This document shows positions 48,870-59,475 of a stretch of DNA of 64,000 nucleotides, one piece after another. Below the pieces are notes generated by a model, which was not told where the DNA came from, searched no databases, and saw only the letters and a program-made list of their open reading frames with translations. Position 1 is the first letter of the stretch; each line of letters begins with the position of its first letter. A program made the translations under genes and the position numbers. Source of the stretch: Winslowiella iniecta (GTDB lineage: Bacteria; Pseudomonadota; Gammaproteobacteria; Enterobacterales; Enterobacteriaceae); assembly GCF_001267535.1 (NCBI RefSeq), contig NZ_JRXE01000019.1, forward strand, positions 40,745-104,744, given 5' to 3'.

Positions 48870-49151
48870 ATGCAAAAAGATCTGAATGAGATGATTGCGG
48901 CGATGACGCCAGAAGTTTATCAGCGTCTGGCGACCGCCGTAGAGCTGGGCAAATGGGCGGACGGTGTGGCGCTGACCGCCGAGCAGAAAGAGAATTGTCT
49001 GCAACTGGTGTTGCTGTGGCAGGCGAAGAATAACCATCAGCCCCAGCATATGAGCATCGGGCCGGATGGGCAGATCGTCACCAAAACCAAGCAGCAGCTG
49101 AAAGAAGAGTTTGGTATCAGCAGTGATACCACGCGGATTACCTTACAGTAA
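48870..49151 (+). CDS. yeaC: DUF1315 family protein YeaC
   Basis: 93 residues (E. coli 90). Full-length match: MTPEVYQRLATAVELGKW, DGVALTAEQKENCLQLVLLW and KTKQQLKEEFGI. Function unknown. The ATG at 48870 has GAGCGG, and only 4 bp separate it from msrB, so the two are cotranscribed. Confidence 0.93.
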   Translation: MQKDLNEMIAAMTPEVYQRLATAVELGKWADGVALTAEQKENCLQLVLLWQAKNNHQPQHMSIGPDGQIVTKTKQQLKEEFGISSDTTRITLQ

Positions 49152-49160
49152 GCATAACAG

Positions 49161-49183
49161 GCGGGCTGAATCATACAGCCCGC
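49161..49183. terminator. Terminator between yeaC and pncA
   Basis: GCGGGCTG (49161-49168) pairs with CAGCCCGC (49176-49183) across AATCATA, between convergent genes. Confidence 0.7.
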
Positions 49184-49187
49184 TGGT

Positions 49188-49796
49188 TTAGTTGATAACC
49201 GCACCCGCAGCGGCCATTTCCGCCAGTGCGTGGTCACTGTCTTCCGCGTTCAGATTGACACCCCGACAGCCTGCGCGCACTACCTCAACCTGATACCCCA
49301 GCGCCAGTGCATCCAGCACGCTGAACTTAACGCAATAGTCGGTGGCCAGCCCGAGGATCGTCAGTGCCGTAATACCGCGATTTTTGAGCCAGTCATCCAG
49401 CTCGGTTTTGCGCTGATGGCCGTTATCAAAGAAGGCGCTGTAACTGTCTACCGTGGCGTCCTGGCCTTTATAAAACACCGCATCAATCACTGAAGTGTCG
49501 AGCTGAGAATGAAACTGTGCGCCATGACTGTGCTGGATACAGTGATCCGGCCACCAGACCTGCGGCAGGCCGTTCAGCTCGCCGAAGGTATGCGGCGGCT
49601 GACCGGCCACCAAGGCAAAGCTACCGTGGTTGGCCGGATGCCAGTCCTGCGAGGCAATCACCGCGTCGCCTCGCTGAGAAAACGCCGCCGCCAGGCGATT
49701 TGCCACGGCGATGGTGGCATCACCGTCGTGGACCGCCAGCGCACCGCCGGGGCAGAAGTCGTTTTGCAAATCGATCAGCAGTAAAGCGCGTTTCAT
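49188..49796 (-). CDS. pncA: Nicotinamidase
   Basis: Hydrolyses nicotinamide to nicotinate in NAD salvage. 202 residues, about 10 shorter at the C-terminus than E. coli PncA. Catalytic triad region: D in LLIDLQNDFCPGG, K in FYKGQDATVDSYSAF, and C in GLATDYCVKFSVLDAL. The metal site is DWHPANHGS. Starts 19 bp after ansA ends, so ansA-pncA form an operon, as in E. coli. Confidence 0.94.
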   Translation of the reverse strand: MKRALLLIDLQNDFCPGGALAVHDGDATIAVANRLAAAFSQRGDAVIASQDWHPANHGSFALVAGQPPHTFGELNGLPQVWWPDHCIQHSHGAQFHSQLDTSVIDAVFYKGQDATVDSYSAFFDNGHQRKTELDDWLKNRGITALTILGLATDYCVKFSVLDALALGYQVEVVRAGCRGVNLNAEDSDHALAEMAAAGAVIN

Positions 49797-49815
49797 CAGG
49801 CTTTCCTTTACGGGT

Positions 49816-50829
49816 TCAGTTTGGGGTCAGTTCACCGCGCAGGTTGCTCTGCATCAGGCGGCGCACTTCATCAACAGAGAAATTCTGGCTTAGCAGGAAG
49901 TGCAGTTTGGTTAGCGCCGCTTCCACCGTCAGGTCGAATCCGCTAATCACCCCGGCATGGGCCAGCGCATTACCGGTGGCGTAACCGCCCATATTGACTT
50001 TGCCGGACATACATTGCGTCAGATTAACTACCACAATGCCGCGTGCCGCCGCATCTTTCAGCTCATTGATGAAATCGGGATTCTGCGGCGCATTACCGAC
50101 ACCGTAGGAACGCAGAATCAGCGCCTTAACCGGCTGTCGCAGGAAATTGCGCACCACTTCGGCAGAGATCCCCGGATAGAGGGTGACAACACCAATTGGC
50201 TGTGGCGACGTCGGATGCACAATCAGCTCACCTGCGCCCTGCGGGGCGGCCGGGGTATTCAGGCGACGAATATGGATACCGGCCTCCAGCAGCGGTTCAA
50301 GGTTCGGCGAAGCAAAGGCGTTAAAGCCATCGGCATGCGCCTTGGTAGTCCGGTTGCCGCGGAACAGGGTGTTGTTAAAGAACAGCGTCACTTCATTGAT
50401 GGGATAATTGGCGGCCACAAACAGCGCGTTAAGCAAATTTTGCTGACCATCAGAGCGCAGTTCTGCCAGCGGAATTTGCGACCCTGTCACAATTACCGGC
50501 TTTGCCAGATTTTCCAGCATAAAAGAGAGCGCAGAGGCGGTAAACGCCATGGTGTCGGTGCCATGCAGAATGACAAAACCGTCATAGGCGTGATAATTCT
50601 TCTGAATATCTTCCGCAATCGATTGCCAGTCTTCCGGCGTCATATCGGAAGAGTCCATCAGCGGCTGATATTCGTGAATGGTAAAGTCAGGCATTTCCGG
50701 GCGGTGGAACTCAGGCATATTTGCCAGTTGAGTTTGCAGATGGCCGGAAACCGGGATGTAGCCGTGCTCAGACCGCTGCATACCGATGGTGCCGCCAGTG
50801 TAGGCTACATAGATTGATTTTTTTTGCAT
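49816..50829 (-). CDS. ansA: Cytoplasmic L-asparaginase I
   Basis: 337 residues from MQKKSIYVAYTGGTIGM (E. coli 338). Hydrolyses L-asparagine to aspartate and ammonia. Two conserved threonine sites: YTGGTIG (T13-T15 region) and HGTDTMAFTASALSFM, plus the lysine in KAHADGFNAF. Signature VTGSQIPLAELRSDG. A five-residue longer in-frame TTG start is less likely. Upstream of pncA. Confidence 0.96.
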   Translation of the reverse strand: MQKKSIYVAYTGGTIGMQRSEHGYIPVSGHLQTQLANMPEFHRPEMPDFTIHEYQPLMDSSDMTPEDWQSIAEDIQKNYHAYDGFVILHGTDTMAFTASALSFMLENLAKPVIVTGSQIPLAELRSDGQQNLLNALFVAANYPINEVTLFFNNTLFRGNRTTKAHADGFNAFASPNLEPLLEAGIHIRRLNTPAAPQGAGELIVHPTSPQPIGVVTLYPGISAEVVRNFLRQPVKALILRSYGVGNAPQNPDFINELKDAAARGIVVVNLTQCMSGKVNMGGYATGNALAHAGVISGFDLTVEAALTKLHFLLSQNFSVDEVRRLMQSNLRGELTPN

Positions 50830-50882
50830 TATAAACAGACTCAAAAACTTGCCATAAAGGACAACAGTATATTACTTCAGAC

Positions 50883-51002
50883 GGGCAGCGAAAACGCCGC
50901 CCCTATGATTAATCCGTCTGTAAGGGAGCCGTATTTGGCTCCCGCCACAAGAGTGTGCAGGATATAACCCTCGATAAGGGCGGCGAAAATGCCGCCCTTA
51001 TC
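50883..51002. repeat. Three-hairpin repeat cluster, copies 3 and 4
   Basis: GGGCAGCG-AAAA-CGCCGCCC (50883-50902, one mismatch), GGGAGCC-GTATTT-GGCTCCC (50924-50943), then a perfect 12-bp stem GATAAGGGCGGC/GCCGCCCTTATC (50973-51002) with loop GAAAAT. The first two repeat the arrangement at 40612-40666; the third resembles copy 1. Lies between ansA and sppA, both on the minus strand, where it may end sppA transcription. Confidence 0.78.
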
Positions 51003-51021
51003 GCCATACTGGCGACAGACA

Positions 51022-52878
51022 CTAACGCACGTCGCCGCAGGTCAGGCAGAGGGCATAACGGTTTTGCGGATCGTTCATCTCATCAAACAGGCCTGGCTGT
51101 TTTTTCATATCCGCCAGCACATCCGCCATCGGCGCGGGCAGCCAGGCTTTCAGTGCGCTCGGTAATGAGGCGCGAACCGAAACATCGACCTGGCTCAGCA
51201 GCGCATCAAACAGCGTTGGCTCATCCTGTGACCAGACCAGCTGATAATCTTTCAGCTTCGCCAGTTCCGCCGCTTTTGCTACCGCATCATCAAAATCACC
51301 CAGCGCATCGACCAGACCATTGGCTTTGGCATCACTACCGGTCCAGACATGACCTTGTGCAATCTGGTCAATCTGCTCCGGCGTTTTATTGCGTGATTTC
51401 GCGACCAGGCCAATAAAGTTCTTATAGCCGTTTTCGATGGTCAGCTGCATCAGCTGCTGAACTTCCGGCGGCAGGGCTTTGGTTGACGCAACATCAGCCA
51501 GCGGGGAGGTCGCCACACCATCGGTATGCACGCCAATCGCATCCAGCGAGTTCTCCACGGTATTGATCACGCCAAAGATGCCGATTGAACCGGTCAGAGT
51601 ACTTGGGCTGGCAACGATATAGCTGGCCGGGGTTGAAATCCAGTAACCGCCGGAAGCGGCCATGCCACCCATCGACACCACCACTGGCTTACCGGCTTCA
51701 CGCGCGGCGGCCAGCTCTTCACGGATCACTTCCGAAGCGGATACGCTGCCGCCAGGACTGTTAACGCGCAGAATGATCGCCTTGATTTTCGGGTCGAGAC
51801 GCGCTTCACGGATCTGCATCGCAGTGGTATCACCACCGACCTGACCCGGCGTCTCTTCACCGTCCATAATCGCGCCGTTTGCCATAATGACGGCAATATT
51901 GCCATTCTGGTTGTTGTTATCGTTCAGCGGATAGTCATAGATACTGATGTTATTGTAATGATTATCCTGCTTATTCAGACCGAAGGTTTTCACCAGTTGT
52001 TGGTCAACCACTGCACGTGATCCCAGCTCATCAACCAGTTTATTGTTTTTGGCATACTGCGCGGTATCACCAGCGACTTTTTGCAGGCCATCGAGCACGC
52101 CTTGTGCACCGGGGAACAGCTGTTGTGGGGTGATCTGACGGTTGGCGGCGATGGTATTCAGGTAGTTATCCCACAGCTCACCGACCCAGCGGCTGTCGGC
52201 ATTACGCGCGGCAGGGGACATATCATCACGCAGGAACGGCTCTACCGCCGATTTATACGTACCGACGCGGAACACATGTGAACTGACTTTCAGTTTATCC
52301 AGCAGCGTTTTATAATAGAGGCTGTTCGTGGCGAAACCGTGCAAATCAACATTACCCTGTGACGAGAGCCAGATTTTATTGGCAAAGCTGGCGAGATAAT
52401 ATTGCGCCTGACTGTAGCTGTCGCCCGTCGCGTAGATTGGTTTGCCGCTGTCACGGAATTCGCGCAGCGCTTTACCAATATATTGCAGAGAAGGTTGATC
52501 GGCACCGGCGAAATCGCGCAGTTCCAGCACCATGCCGGAAATATTTTTATCCTCTTTCGCCTGACGAATGGCGTTCACCACGTCGAACAGCGAATTCTCT
52601 TTCAGACGGTCGCTGCTGGCACCGAGTAGCTGACGGCCAATTTTGCTCAGGCGGTTACTGACGGACGGTTTATCCACCACCACGCCGGTAAGATCGACTT
52701 TTAATGCGCCACGCGGCACTTCCGCCGGGGTATTCGCGCTATTGATCTGGAAATAAATGCCAACGCAAATAAGGATCAAAAAAATCAAAAACAGGTTAAG
52801 AATGAACTCACGAATAAAGTTCATTACTCGCCATGTCCATCTAAAAATACCAGCGATAATTCGCCACAAAGTGCGCAT
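51022..52878 (-). CDS. sppA: Signal peptide peptidase SppA (protease IV, 67K type)
   Basis: 618 residues, the E. coli length. Inner-membrane serine protease that degrades cleaved signal peptides. One N-terminal membrane helix (about 24-44), then duplicated ClpP-like domains. The catalytic lysine is K209 in [11 protein letters not shown] and the nucleophile is S409 in [11 protein letters not shown], exactly the E. coli positions. C-terminal tail ends CLTCGDVR. Confidence 0.97.
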   Translation of the reverse strand: MRTLWRIIAGIFRWTWRVMNFIREFILNLFLIFLILICVGIYFQINSANTPAEVPRGALKVDLTGVVVDKPSVSNRLSKIGRQLLGASSDRLKENSLFDVVNAIRQAKEDKNISGMVLELRDFAGADQPSLQYIGKALREFRDSGKPIYATGDSYSQAQYYLASFANKIWLSSQGNVDLHGFATNSLYYKTLLDKLKVSSHVFRVGTYKSAVEPFLRDDMSPAARNADSRWVGELWDNYLNTIAANRQITPQQLFPGAQGVLDGLQKVAGDTAQYAKNNKLVDELGSRAVVDQQLVKTFGLNKQDNHYNNISIYDYPLNDNNNQNGNIAVIMANGAIMDGEETPGQVGGDTTAMQIREARLDPKIKAIILRVNSPGGSVSASEVIREELAAAREAGKPVVVSMGGMAASGGYWISTPASYIVASPSTLTGSIGIFGVINTVENSLDAIGVHTDGVATSPLADVASTKALPPEVQQLMQLTIENGYKNFIGLVAKSRNKTPEQIDQIAQGHVWTGSDAKANGLVDALGDFDDAVAKAAELAKLKDYQLVWSQDEPTLFDALLSQVDVSVRASLPSALKAWLPAPMADVLADMKKQPGLFDEMNDPQNRYALCLTCGDVR

Positions 52879-53052
52879 GTCATCTCCATATTCGCAGAGT
52901 AATAGCCCGGAAGCCTGAGCTCCCGGATGATGAGCTCATCCTAAAGAGCGTTAGCCCAATTGTCAGCAGGAAAAAGCACTATGCTGTAACAAAAGGTCAG
53001 CCTGTGTTAGTTTGCTGGAAAAGTAAATGCTACTCATTATCAGGAGGCATTC

Positions 53053-53604
53053 ATGGATGCACTGGATTTATTGGTTAATCGTCGTTCCGCATCACGTTTA
53101 GCAGAACCCGCACCCGCCGGTGAAGCGCTGGACAATATTTTGCGCGCCGGTATGCGTGCCCCCGACCATGGCACCCTGCAGCCGTGGCGCTTTATCGTGA
53201 TTGAAAATGAAGGTCGCGAGCGTTTCAGTGCGCTGCTGGAAAAGGCGGCGCGTGATGATCAGATGGAGCAGAAAGCGATTGATAAAGCGCAGCAGGCCCC
53301 ATTCCGTGCACCAATGATTATCACCGTGGTGGCTCATTGCGAAGATCATCCAAAAGTCCCGCGCTGGGAGCAGGTGGTTTCTGCCGGTTGTGCAGTTATG
53401 GCGATGCAGATGGCGGCGGCGGCGCAGGGCTTCAATGGTATCTGGCGCAGCGGTGCCTGGACCGAGCATGATGCAGTGCGCGACGCTTTCCACTGTCGTG
53501 AGCAGGATGCCATTGTCGGTTTCCTCTATCTGGGCACGCCCCAGCTTAAATCTTCCACCACCGTTCTTCCCCCGGACACCGCGCCATTTGTCAGTTATTT
53601 CTGA
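53053..53604 (+). CDS. ydjA: Putative NAD(P)H nitroreductase YdjA
   Basis: 183 residues, the E. coli length; one of the smallest nitroreductase-fold FMN proteins. [17 protein letters not shown] at the N-terminus binds FMN phosphate; then [33 protein letters not shown] and a C-terminal GFLYLGTP. Physiological substrate unknown. AGGAGG before ATG. In E. coli it is followed by selD and topB; selD is absent here. Confidence 0.93.
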   Translation: MDALDLLVNRRSASRLAEPAPAGEALDNILRAGMRAPDHGTLQPWRFIVIENEGRERFSALLEKAARDDQMEQKAIDKAQQAPFRAPMIITVVAHCEDHPKVPRWEQVVSAGCAVMAMQMAAAAQGFNGIWRSGAWTEHDAVRDAFHCREQDAIVGFLYLGTPQLKSSTTVLPPDTAPFVSYF

Positions 53605-53627
53605 GTGACTTTTTCCACCGCGGCATG

Positions 53628-53652
53628 CAGGGTTGTCAGCAACCCTGTTTTT
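53628..53652 (+). terminator. Terminator after ydjA
   Basis: CAGGGTTG-TCAG-CAACCCTG (53628-53647) followed by five T residues. Confidence 0.92.
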
Positions 53653-53758
53653 CGTCGGCATAATGAGCGAATAAACTGCCAACGGCGATCGCAGGCTTAT
53701 CACTGTCGGCTTAACACGCTAACATATGTGCCGGTAATGCGACGATGGAGTGAACCCA

Positions 53759-53827
53759 ATGGAGTACCTGACTGACCAATGGCAACCGGTGCGCAGCAGA
53801 CACGCATTGACTGAGATGAAACCGTGA
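53759..53827 (+). CDS. Possible 22-codon small ORF upstream of topB
   Basis: ATG at 53759 to TGA at 53825-53827 encodes 22 residues beginning MEYLTDQWQPVRS. GGAGTGA lies 8 bp before the ATG, a good Shine-Dalgarno sequence, and the ORF ends 22 bp before topB. It could be a leader peptide for topB or a small protein. It does not resemble SelD. Support is from ribosome-binding spacing only. Confidence 0.35.
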   Translation: MEYLTDQWQPVRSRHALTEMKP

Positions 53828-53849
53828 AGCAAAAGGTTAAAGCGAAATA

Positions 53850-55766
53850 ATGCGCCTGTTTATTGCTGAAAAACCGAGCCTGGCCAGAGCAATTGCTGAT
53901 GTGCTGCCGAAACCGCATCGTCGCGGCGATGGTTATATCGCCTGTGGTAATGATCAGGTGGTCACCTGGTGTGTCGGGCACCTGTTAGAACAGGCGCAGC
54001 CAGACAGCTACAACAGCCGCTATGCGCGCTGGTCGCTGGCCGATCTGCCGATTGTGCCGGAAAAGTGGCAGTTGCAGCCACGTCCTTCCGTCGCCAAACA
54101 ACTGAATGTCATTAAAGGTCTGCTGGAAAAAGCCAGTGAAGTGATTCATGCCGGTGACCCGGATCGTGAAGGGCAGTTACTGGTGGATGAAGTACTGGAT
54201 TATCTGGCGTTACCCGCCGAAAAGCGCGAGAGAGTGCAGCGCTGCCTGATTAACGATCTTAATCCGCAAGCGGTGGAGCGGGCGGTCAGCCGCCTGCGCG
54301 AGAATCGCGAGTTTATTCCGCTTTGCGTCTCGGCGCTGGCGCGTGCGCGGGCAGACTGGTTGTACGGCATCAATATGACGCGTGCTTACACGCTGCTGGG
54401 ACGCAACGCGGGTTACGATGGCGTGCTGTCGGTGGGCAGGGTGCAGACCCCGGTATTGGGGCTGGTGGTGCGCCGTGATGAAGAGATCGAAAACTTTGTC
54501 GCGAAAGATTTCTTTGAAGTTAAAGCACATATCGTTACGCCAAAAGATGAACGCTTTGTCGCACTGTGGCAACCCAGCGACTCCTGCGAGCCTTATCAGG
54601 ACGAAGAGGGGCGCTTACTGCACCGGCCCTTAGCCGAGCATGTGGTGGCGCGTATCGGCGGACAGCCGGCGATCGTTACGCAATATAATGATAAGCGGGA
54701 AAATGACACCGCACCGCTGCCGTTTTCACTCTCCAGTTTGCAGATTGAGGCCGCGCGTCGCTTCGGCCTGAGTGCGCAGACGGTGCTCGATACCTGCCAG
54801 CGGCTGTATGAAACCCATAAGCTGATTACCTATCCACGTTCCGACAGCCGCTATTTGCCTGACGAGCATTTCGCTGGACGCCATGCGGTATTAAATGCCA
54901 TCAGCGTGCATCAGCCGGAATTAACTCCGCCAGCGGATTTCGATACCGACAGAAAAAACCGCTGCTGGGACGATAAAAAGGTCGATGCTCACCACGCGAT
55001 TATTCCTACTGCGCGCAGTAGCCAGACGCGACTGAGCGAAAATGAAGCCAATGTTTATGGCCTGGTTGCCCGTCAGTATCTGATGCAGTTTTGTCCGGAT
55101 GCGGTTTATCGCAAGTGTGTGATTGAGCTGGATATTGCGGGTGGCAAATTTATCGCTAAAGCGCGCTTCCTGGCGGAAGCGGGCTGGCGTGCGCTGCTTG
55201 GCAGCAAAGAGCGTGACGAAGAGAACGACGGCACGCCACTGCCAGTGGTAAAGAAAGACGATGAGTTGTTGTGTGAACGCGGCGAGGTAGTGGAGAAGCA
55301 GACGCAGCCGCCGCGTCCGTTTACCGATGCCACGCTGTTGTCAGCCATGACCGGCATTGCGCGCTTTGTGCAGGATAAAGATCTGAAGAAAATCTTGCGT
55401 GCTACCGACGGGTTAGGAACCGAGGCAACGCGTGCGGGGATTATTGAATTACTGTTCCGCCGCACGTTCCTGTATAAAAAAGGGCGCTACATACATTCAA
55501 GTGAAGCGGGGCGCGCGTTAATCCACTCACTGCCGGAGATGGCGGCACGGCCGGATATGACCGCGCAGTGGGAATCCACGCTGACGAAAATCAGTGAAAA
55601 GCAGTGTCGTTATCAGGACTTTATGCATCCGCTGGTGGAGACGCTGTACAGCCTGATTCACCAGGCGCGCCAGCAACCAGCCGCTCACGCCTTCCGCGGT
55701 TTACCGGCGGCGAGTAACAGCAAAAAGCCGCCGCGTAAGAAAGCGAAAGCCAGAGCGGCCAGCTAA
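53850..55766 (+). CDS. topB: DNA topoisomerase III
   Basis: Type IA topoisomerase that decatenates replication intermediates; 638 residues (E. coli 653). Toprim motifs [13 protein letters not shown] (E7) and [12 protein letters not shown] (acidic DxD about 103-105); the catalytic tyrosine Y328 in [13 protein letters not shown] is at the E. coli position. Also [13 protein letters not shown] and [14 protein letters not shown]. Basic C-terminal tail [14 protein letters not shown] in place of zinc fingers. Follows ydjA, with selD missing between them. Confidence 0.96.
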   Translation: MRLFIAEKPSLARAIADVLPKPHRRGDGYIACGNDQVVTWCVGHLLEQAQPDSYNSRYARWSLADLPIVPEKWQLQPRPSVAKQLNVIKGLLEKASEVIHAGDPDREGQLLVDEVLDYLALPAEKRERVQRCLINDLNPQAVERAVSRLRENREFIPLCVSALARARADWLYGINMTRAYTLLGRNAGYDGVLSVGRVQTPVLGLVVRRDEEIENFVAKDFFEVKAHIVTPKDERFVALWQPSDSCEPYQDEEGRLLHRPLAEHVVARIGGQPAIVTQYNDKRENDTAPLPFSLSSLQIEAARRFGLSAQTVLDTCQRLYETHKLITYPRSDSRYLPDEHFAGRHAVLNAISVHQPELTPPADFDTDRKNRCWDDKKVDAHHAIIPTARSSQTRLSENEANVYGLVARQYLMQFCPDAVYRKCVIELDIAGGKFIAKARFLAEAGWRALLGSKERDEENDGTPLPVVKKDDELLCERGEVVEKQTQPPRPFTDATLLSAMTGIARFVQDKDLKKILRATDGLGTEATRAGIIELLFRRTFLYKKGRYIHSSEAGRALIHSLPEMAARPDMTAQWESTLTKISEKQCRYQDFMHPLVETLYSLIHQARQQPAAHAFRGLPAASNSKKPPRKKAKARAAS

Positions 55767-55776
55767 CCACTGCGTC

Positions 55777-55803
55777 CCTCTGACCGCATCACGCGGTCAG
55801 AGG
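55777..55803. terminator. Terminator between topB and xthA
   Basis: CCTCTGACCGC-ATCAC-GCGGTCAGAGG, an 11-bp perfect stem between convergent genes. Confidence 0.85.
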
Positions 55804-55811
55804 CTTTGCTG

Positions 55812-56618
55812 TCAGAGACTGAATTCAGCCCAGATTGGCGCATGGTCAGACGGTTTTTCCATGCTGCGGATTTCATAGTCGATGCCGGTGGCAACACAGC
55901 GTTCGGCCAGCGGCTTGCTCGCCAGCACCAAATCAATACGCAGACCGCGGTTATCGTCAAAGCCTTTCGAGCGGTAGTCAAACCATGAGAAACGGTCGTT
56001 AATCTCCTGATTCTGCGCCCGCCAGGTATCCACCAGGCCCCAGTTCATCAGACGATCCATCCACTCTCGCTCTTCCGGCAGGAAGGAGCACTTACCGGTG
56101 CGCAGCCAGCGTTTACGGTTCTCTTCGCCGATACCAATATCTAAATCGCTGGAGCTGATATTCATATCGCCCATAATCACCACCGGATTTTCCGGTTTCA
56201 GGCTCTGTTCAAGATAATCTTGCAGGTCACGATAGAATTTGTCTTTGGCCGGGAATTTGGTTGGATGGTCGCGGCTTTCACCTTGCGGGAAATAGCCGTT
56301 AATCACCGTCAGAATGCCGGCGGGCGTTGCCAGGTCCGCCATAATCAGGCGGCGCTGAGACTCGTCGTCATCGCCCGGAAAGCCACGACGCACACTGATC
56401 GGCTGCTCTTTGGTCAGTAATGCCACGCCGTAGTGACCTTTCTGGCCATGATAGAAGACGTGATAGCCCAGCTTACTGACGTCTTCCAGCGGGAACATAT
56501 CATCGTGAACTTTGGTTTCCTGCAAACCAATAACGTCGGGTTGATGCTGCTCGATAATCGCTGCGAGCTGATGAGGGCGGGCGCGCAGCCCATTGATATT
56601 GAAAGAAACAAATTTCAT
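55812..56618 (-). CDS. xthA: Exodeoxyribonuclease III
   Basis: 268 residues, the E. coli length. AP endonuclease and 3'-5' exonuclease of base-excision repair. Catalytic residues are visible: E34 in [10 protein letters not shown], the D/N pair in [15 protein letters not shown] (about 151-153), D in LRIDLVLAS (about 229) and the terminal [10 protein letters not shown] (H259). Convergent with topB, from which it is distant in E. coli. Confidence 0.97.
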   Translation of the reverse strand: MKFVSFNINGLRARPHQLAAIIEQHQPDVIGLQETKVHDDMFPLEDVSKLGYHVFYHGQKGHYGVALLTKEQPISVRRGFPGDDDESQRRLIMADLATPAGILTVINGYFPQGESRDHPTKFPAKDKFYRDLQDYLEQSLKPENPVVIMGDMNISSSDLDIGIGEENRKRWLRTGKCSFLPEEREWMDRLMNWGLVDTWRAQNQEINDRFSWFDYRSKGFDDNRGLRIDLVLASKPLAERCVATGIDYEIRSMEKPSDHAPIWAEFSL

Positions 56619-56758
56619 TTCAGTTGCCGTTTCGCGAGGGAAAAGATGGCCGGATGGTAGCAGAGTTTAACCGTGGCTGTCACCGTTTGTGCGTGCGGCA
56701 AAGTCGGGTGTTTAAATTGAATGATTCTGGAAACGAATAATGAGGGATAATGCTGAAA

Positions 56759-56843
<85 letters not shown>

Positions 56844-56992
56844 ACTGGCCTGGCTACTATGCTGGTAAGCGGGGCGCATCATATCAAATGAAACGGGGCT
56901 GTAAAGCACTGGATAACGGAAACTTTATCGTTTGCCGGTTTTTTGCCCGTAGCGCTGCATTAGCCAGCAACGCAGCGCTACGTCTTATCCAT

Positions 56993-57841
56993 TTACAGGA
57001 TGATGGTGCGGTTGCCGTAAACAAACACGCGCTGCGCCAGCACTTTATCCAGCGCACGGCTCAGAACATTTTTTTCCACATCACGACCGGCGCGCATCAT
57101 ATCTTCCGCCGTGTAGTTATGATCGACGTGAATCACGTCCTGCATAATGATCGGGCCTTCATCCAGATTATCGTTTACGTAGTGTGCTGTGGCACCGATA
57201 ATCTTCACGCCGCGCTCATAAGCCTGATGGTAAGGACGTGCGCCAATAAACGCCGGCAGGAATGAGTGGTGGATATTGATGATTTGATTCGGGTAGCGCT
57301 GCACAAAAGCCGGGGTCAGCACGCGCATATATTTTGCCAGCACCACGTAATCAGGCTGATAGCGGTCAATCTCTGTGGCCATATTGTTATCATGCTGTTC
57401 ACGTGTCATGCCTTCATGGCTGACCAGAACAAACGGAATATCAAAGCGCTCCACCAGCGTACGCAGGGTTTCATGGTTGCCAATCACCGCCGCAATTTCA
57501 ACGTCCAGGCCACCGTAAGTGCTTTTCATCAACAGATCGCCAAGGCAGTGCGCCTCTTTGGTCACCAGAATCACCACGCGACGACGGCCAGCCGCGCCCA
57601 GTTCGCGTACCGAGCCTTGCGGCAGAGCGCTGTCGAGGTCAGCCAGCAGGGTGTTGTCGTTGAAAATACCTTCCAGTTCGGTACGCATGAAGAAGCGCCC
57701 GGTGCGGTGATCAACAAATTCGTTGTTCTGCACGATATTCAGCTCGTGCTTATAACAAATATTGGTGATTTTTGCGATCAGCCCTTTGGCATCCGGGCAA
57801 ATAGTGCGTAAAACTTTTCGTTGCAGTGTTTGCGCTTGCAT
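56993..57841 (-). CDS. purU: Formyltetrahydrofolate deformylase
   Basis: 282 residues from MQAQTLQRKVLR (E. coli 280). Hydrolyses 10-formyl-THF to THF and formate, balancing one-carbon pools and supplying PurT. N-terminal ACT domain (about 8-85: RTICPDAKGLIAKITNICYK), then a formyltransferase-fold domain with VLAKYMRVLTP, the catalytic NIHHSFLPAFIGARPYHQA region (Asn and His) and DEGPIIMQDV. In-frame upstream codons are unconserved. Next to tRNA-Tyr, as in E. coli. Confidence 0.96.
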   Translation of the reverse strand: MQAQTLQRKVLRTICPDAKGLIAKITNICYKHELNIVQNNEFVDHRTGRFFMRTELEGIFNDNTLLADLDSALPQGSVRELGAAGRRRVVILVTKEAHCLGDLLMKSTYGGLDVEIAAVIGNHETLRTLVERFDIPFVLVSHEGMTREQHDNNMATEIDRYQPDYVVLAKYMRVLTPAFVQRYPNQIINIHHSFLPAFIGARPYHQAYERGVKIIGATAHYVNDNLDEGPIIMQDVIHVDHNYTAEDMMRAGRDVEKNVLSRALDKVLAQRVFVYGNRTIIL

Positions 57842-57907
57842 TTCGTTATGGATCCTGTCGAAGCGTTTGTTTCGTTTATCAAACATCAAATCTAAACGGC
57901 AATAGTT

Positions 57908-58366
57908 CTATTGGCCGCAACATTTTTTGTATTTTTTTTCAGAGCCGCAGGGGCAACTCTCGTTTCGCCCCACCTGCGGAGCGGTACCGTCAATATAGTA
58001 CCAGCGATGATCCTCGCGGACAAAGCGTGAGCGTTCATGAATGGCTGCAACACGCTGATTGTCGAGGAATCGCGCAAAAAACGTGACGAAAGCTTCATTA
58101 TCATGGCTTCCTGCCTCCTGAGCGATTACATTCAGACTTAGCCACTCGGTGCCGGTAAAACTTTCTTCAAGCACACTTTGCAATTTTGCCTGTCGACAAC
58201 TACTGTGCCAGGTGGCAGCAAGATAAGCGGCATCCTGTTTTACATAGGCGGTATAACGCGAGCGCATTAATTTTTCGGCGGTGGACGGAAATGCTGACCC
58301 ATTCAGCCATGGCTCGCAACATAAGCTATACTGCATTCCGCTACAGCACGGACACTTTTCAGACAC
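57908..58366 (-). CDS. ychJ: SEC-C motif protein YchJ
   Basis: 152 residues, the E. coli length. Two SEC-C zinc motifs, one at each end: [13 protein letters not shown] (about 4-16) and [15 protein letters not shown] at the C-terminus, both CxC...C(C/H) type, flanking an NTF2-like middle region ([20 protein letters not shown]). Function unknown. Convergence and spacing with purU match the E. coli order purU-ychJ-rssA. Confidence 0.94.
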   Translation of the reverse strand: MSEKCPCCSGMQYSLCCEPWLNGSAFPSTAEKLMRSRYTAYVKQDAAYLAATWHSSCRQAKLQSVLEESFTGTEWLSLNVIAQEAGSHDNEAFVTFFARFLDNQRVAAIHERSRFVREDHRWYYIDGTAPQVGRNESCPCGSEKKYKKCCGQ

Positions 58367-58472
58367 ATGAACTCCGGGTTGTCAGACAACAGGTATAAAT
58401 TAGAACAGGCGTTATGTTAACCGAGCTGGATTCGGTTAGCCATTTGCACGTTAAGTTATCACCAGAGGTTGA

Positions 58473-59375
58473 ATGAGACAGGTTAAAATTGGACTGGCGC
58501 TGGGGTCGGGCGCTGCCAAAGGATGGGCCCATATCGGCGTGATTAATGCCCTGGAACGCGCAGGGATTCAGGTCGACATCGTAGCGGGTTGTTCGGTTGG
58601 CGCACTGGTTGGTGCTGCCTATGCCAGTGAACGGCTGCCAATGATGGAAAAATGGGTGCGCTCATTCAGCTACTGGGATGTGATCCGACTGATGGATTTC
58701 TCATGGCGTCGCGGCGGGTTATTACGTGGCGAGCGGGTGTTTAATCATGTTCGCCGGGTGGTGGAGCATGAAAACATCGAGCAGTGTAAGTTGCGATTTG
58801 GCGCGGTCACCACCAATCTCAGTACCGGCCGTGAGCTATGGCTGACGGAAGGCGACCTTCATCGGGCGGTACGCGCCTCCTGCAGTATGCCAGGCCTGCT
58901 GGCTCCGGTCAGTTATAACGGTTACTGGCTGGTCGATGGCGCGGTGGTTAATCCGGTACCGGTTTCGCTGACCCGCGCATTAGGGGCAGATATTGTTATC
59001 GCCGTCGACTTACAACATGATGCCCACCTGATGCAGCAGGATTTACTGTCTGTCACCCCCCAATCTGAGGAGCAGGAACATGAGCAGGCGACCAGCTGGG
59101 GTGGAAAGCTCCGTCAGCAACTGTCAAAAATGGCCCAGCGGCGCATTAACCAGAGCCCCGGAGCGATGGAGATTATGAGCACCTCAATTCAGGTGCTGGA
59201 AAACCGGATTAAACGTACCCGTATGGCCGGCGATCCGCCGGATGTACTTATTCAACCTTTTTGCCCGCAGATATCTACGCTGGACTTTCATCGTGCAGAT
59301 GAAGCGATTGCTGCCGGCAGAGAGGCCGTCGAAAAAAAAATGGATGAGCTTTTACCGCTTGTTCGGAACAGATAA
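58473..59375 (+). CDS. rssA: Patatin-like phospholipase family protein RssA
   Basis: 300 residues (E. coli 301). Patatin fold with the oxyanion motif GSGAAKGWAHIG, the nucleophile in GCSVGALVG, and the catalytic aspartate in LVDGAVVNPVP. Enzyme activity is unproven. Two genes, rssA-rssB, share orientation with 100 bp between them. GAGGTTGA before the ATG. Confidence 0.95.
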   Translation: MRQVKIGLALGSGAAKGWAHIGVINALERAGIQVDIVAGCSVGALVGAAYASERLPMMEKWVRSFSYWDVIRLMDFSWRRGGLLRGERVFNHVRRVVEHENIEQCKLRFGAVTTNLSTGRELWLTEGDLHRAVRASCSMPGLLAPVSYNGYWLVDGAVVNPVPVSLTRALGADIVIAVDLQHDAHLMQQDLLSVTPQSEEQEHEQATSWGGKLRQQLSKMAQRRINQSPGAMEIMSTSIQVLENRIKRTRMAGDPPDVLIQPFCPQISTLDFHRADEAIAAGREAVEKKMDELLPLVRNR

Positions 59376-59475
59376 TTGAGGCTGGTCAGGCACAAATGTT
59401 ACTTCAGGCAATTCTGACAGGCATAAGTGCGTTTTATGAACCACTATTTAATTATCTGGCGCACAAGGGGGATCA

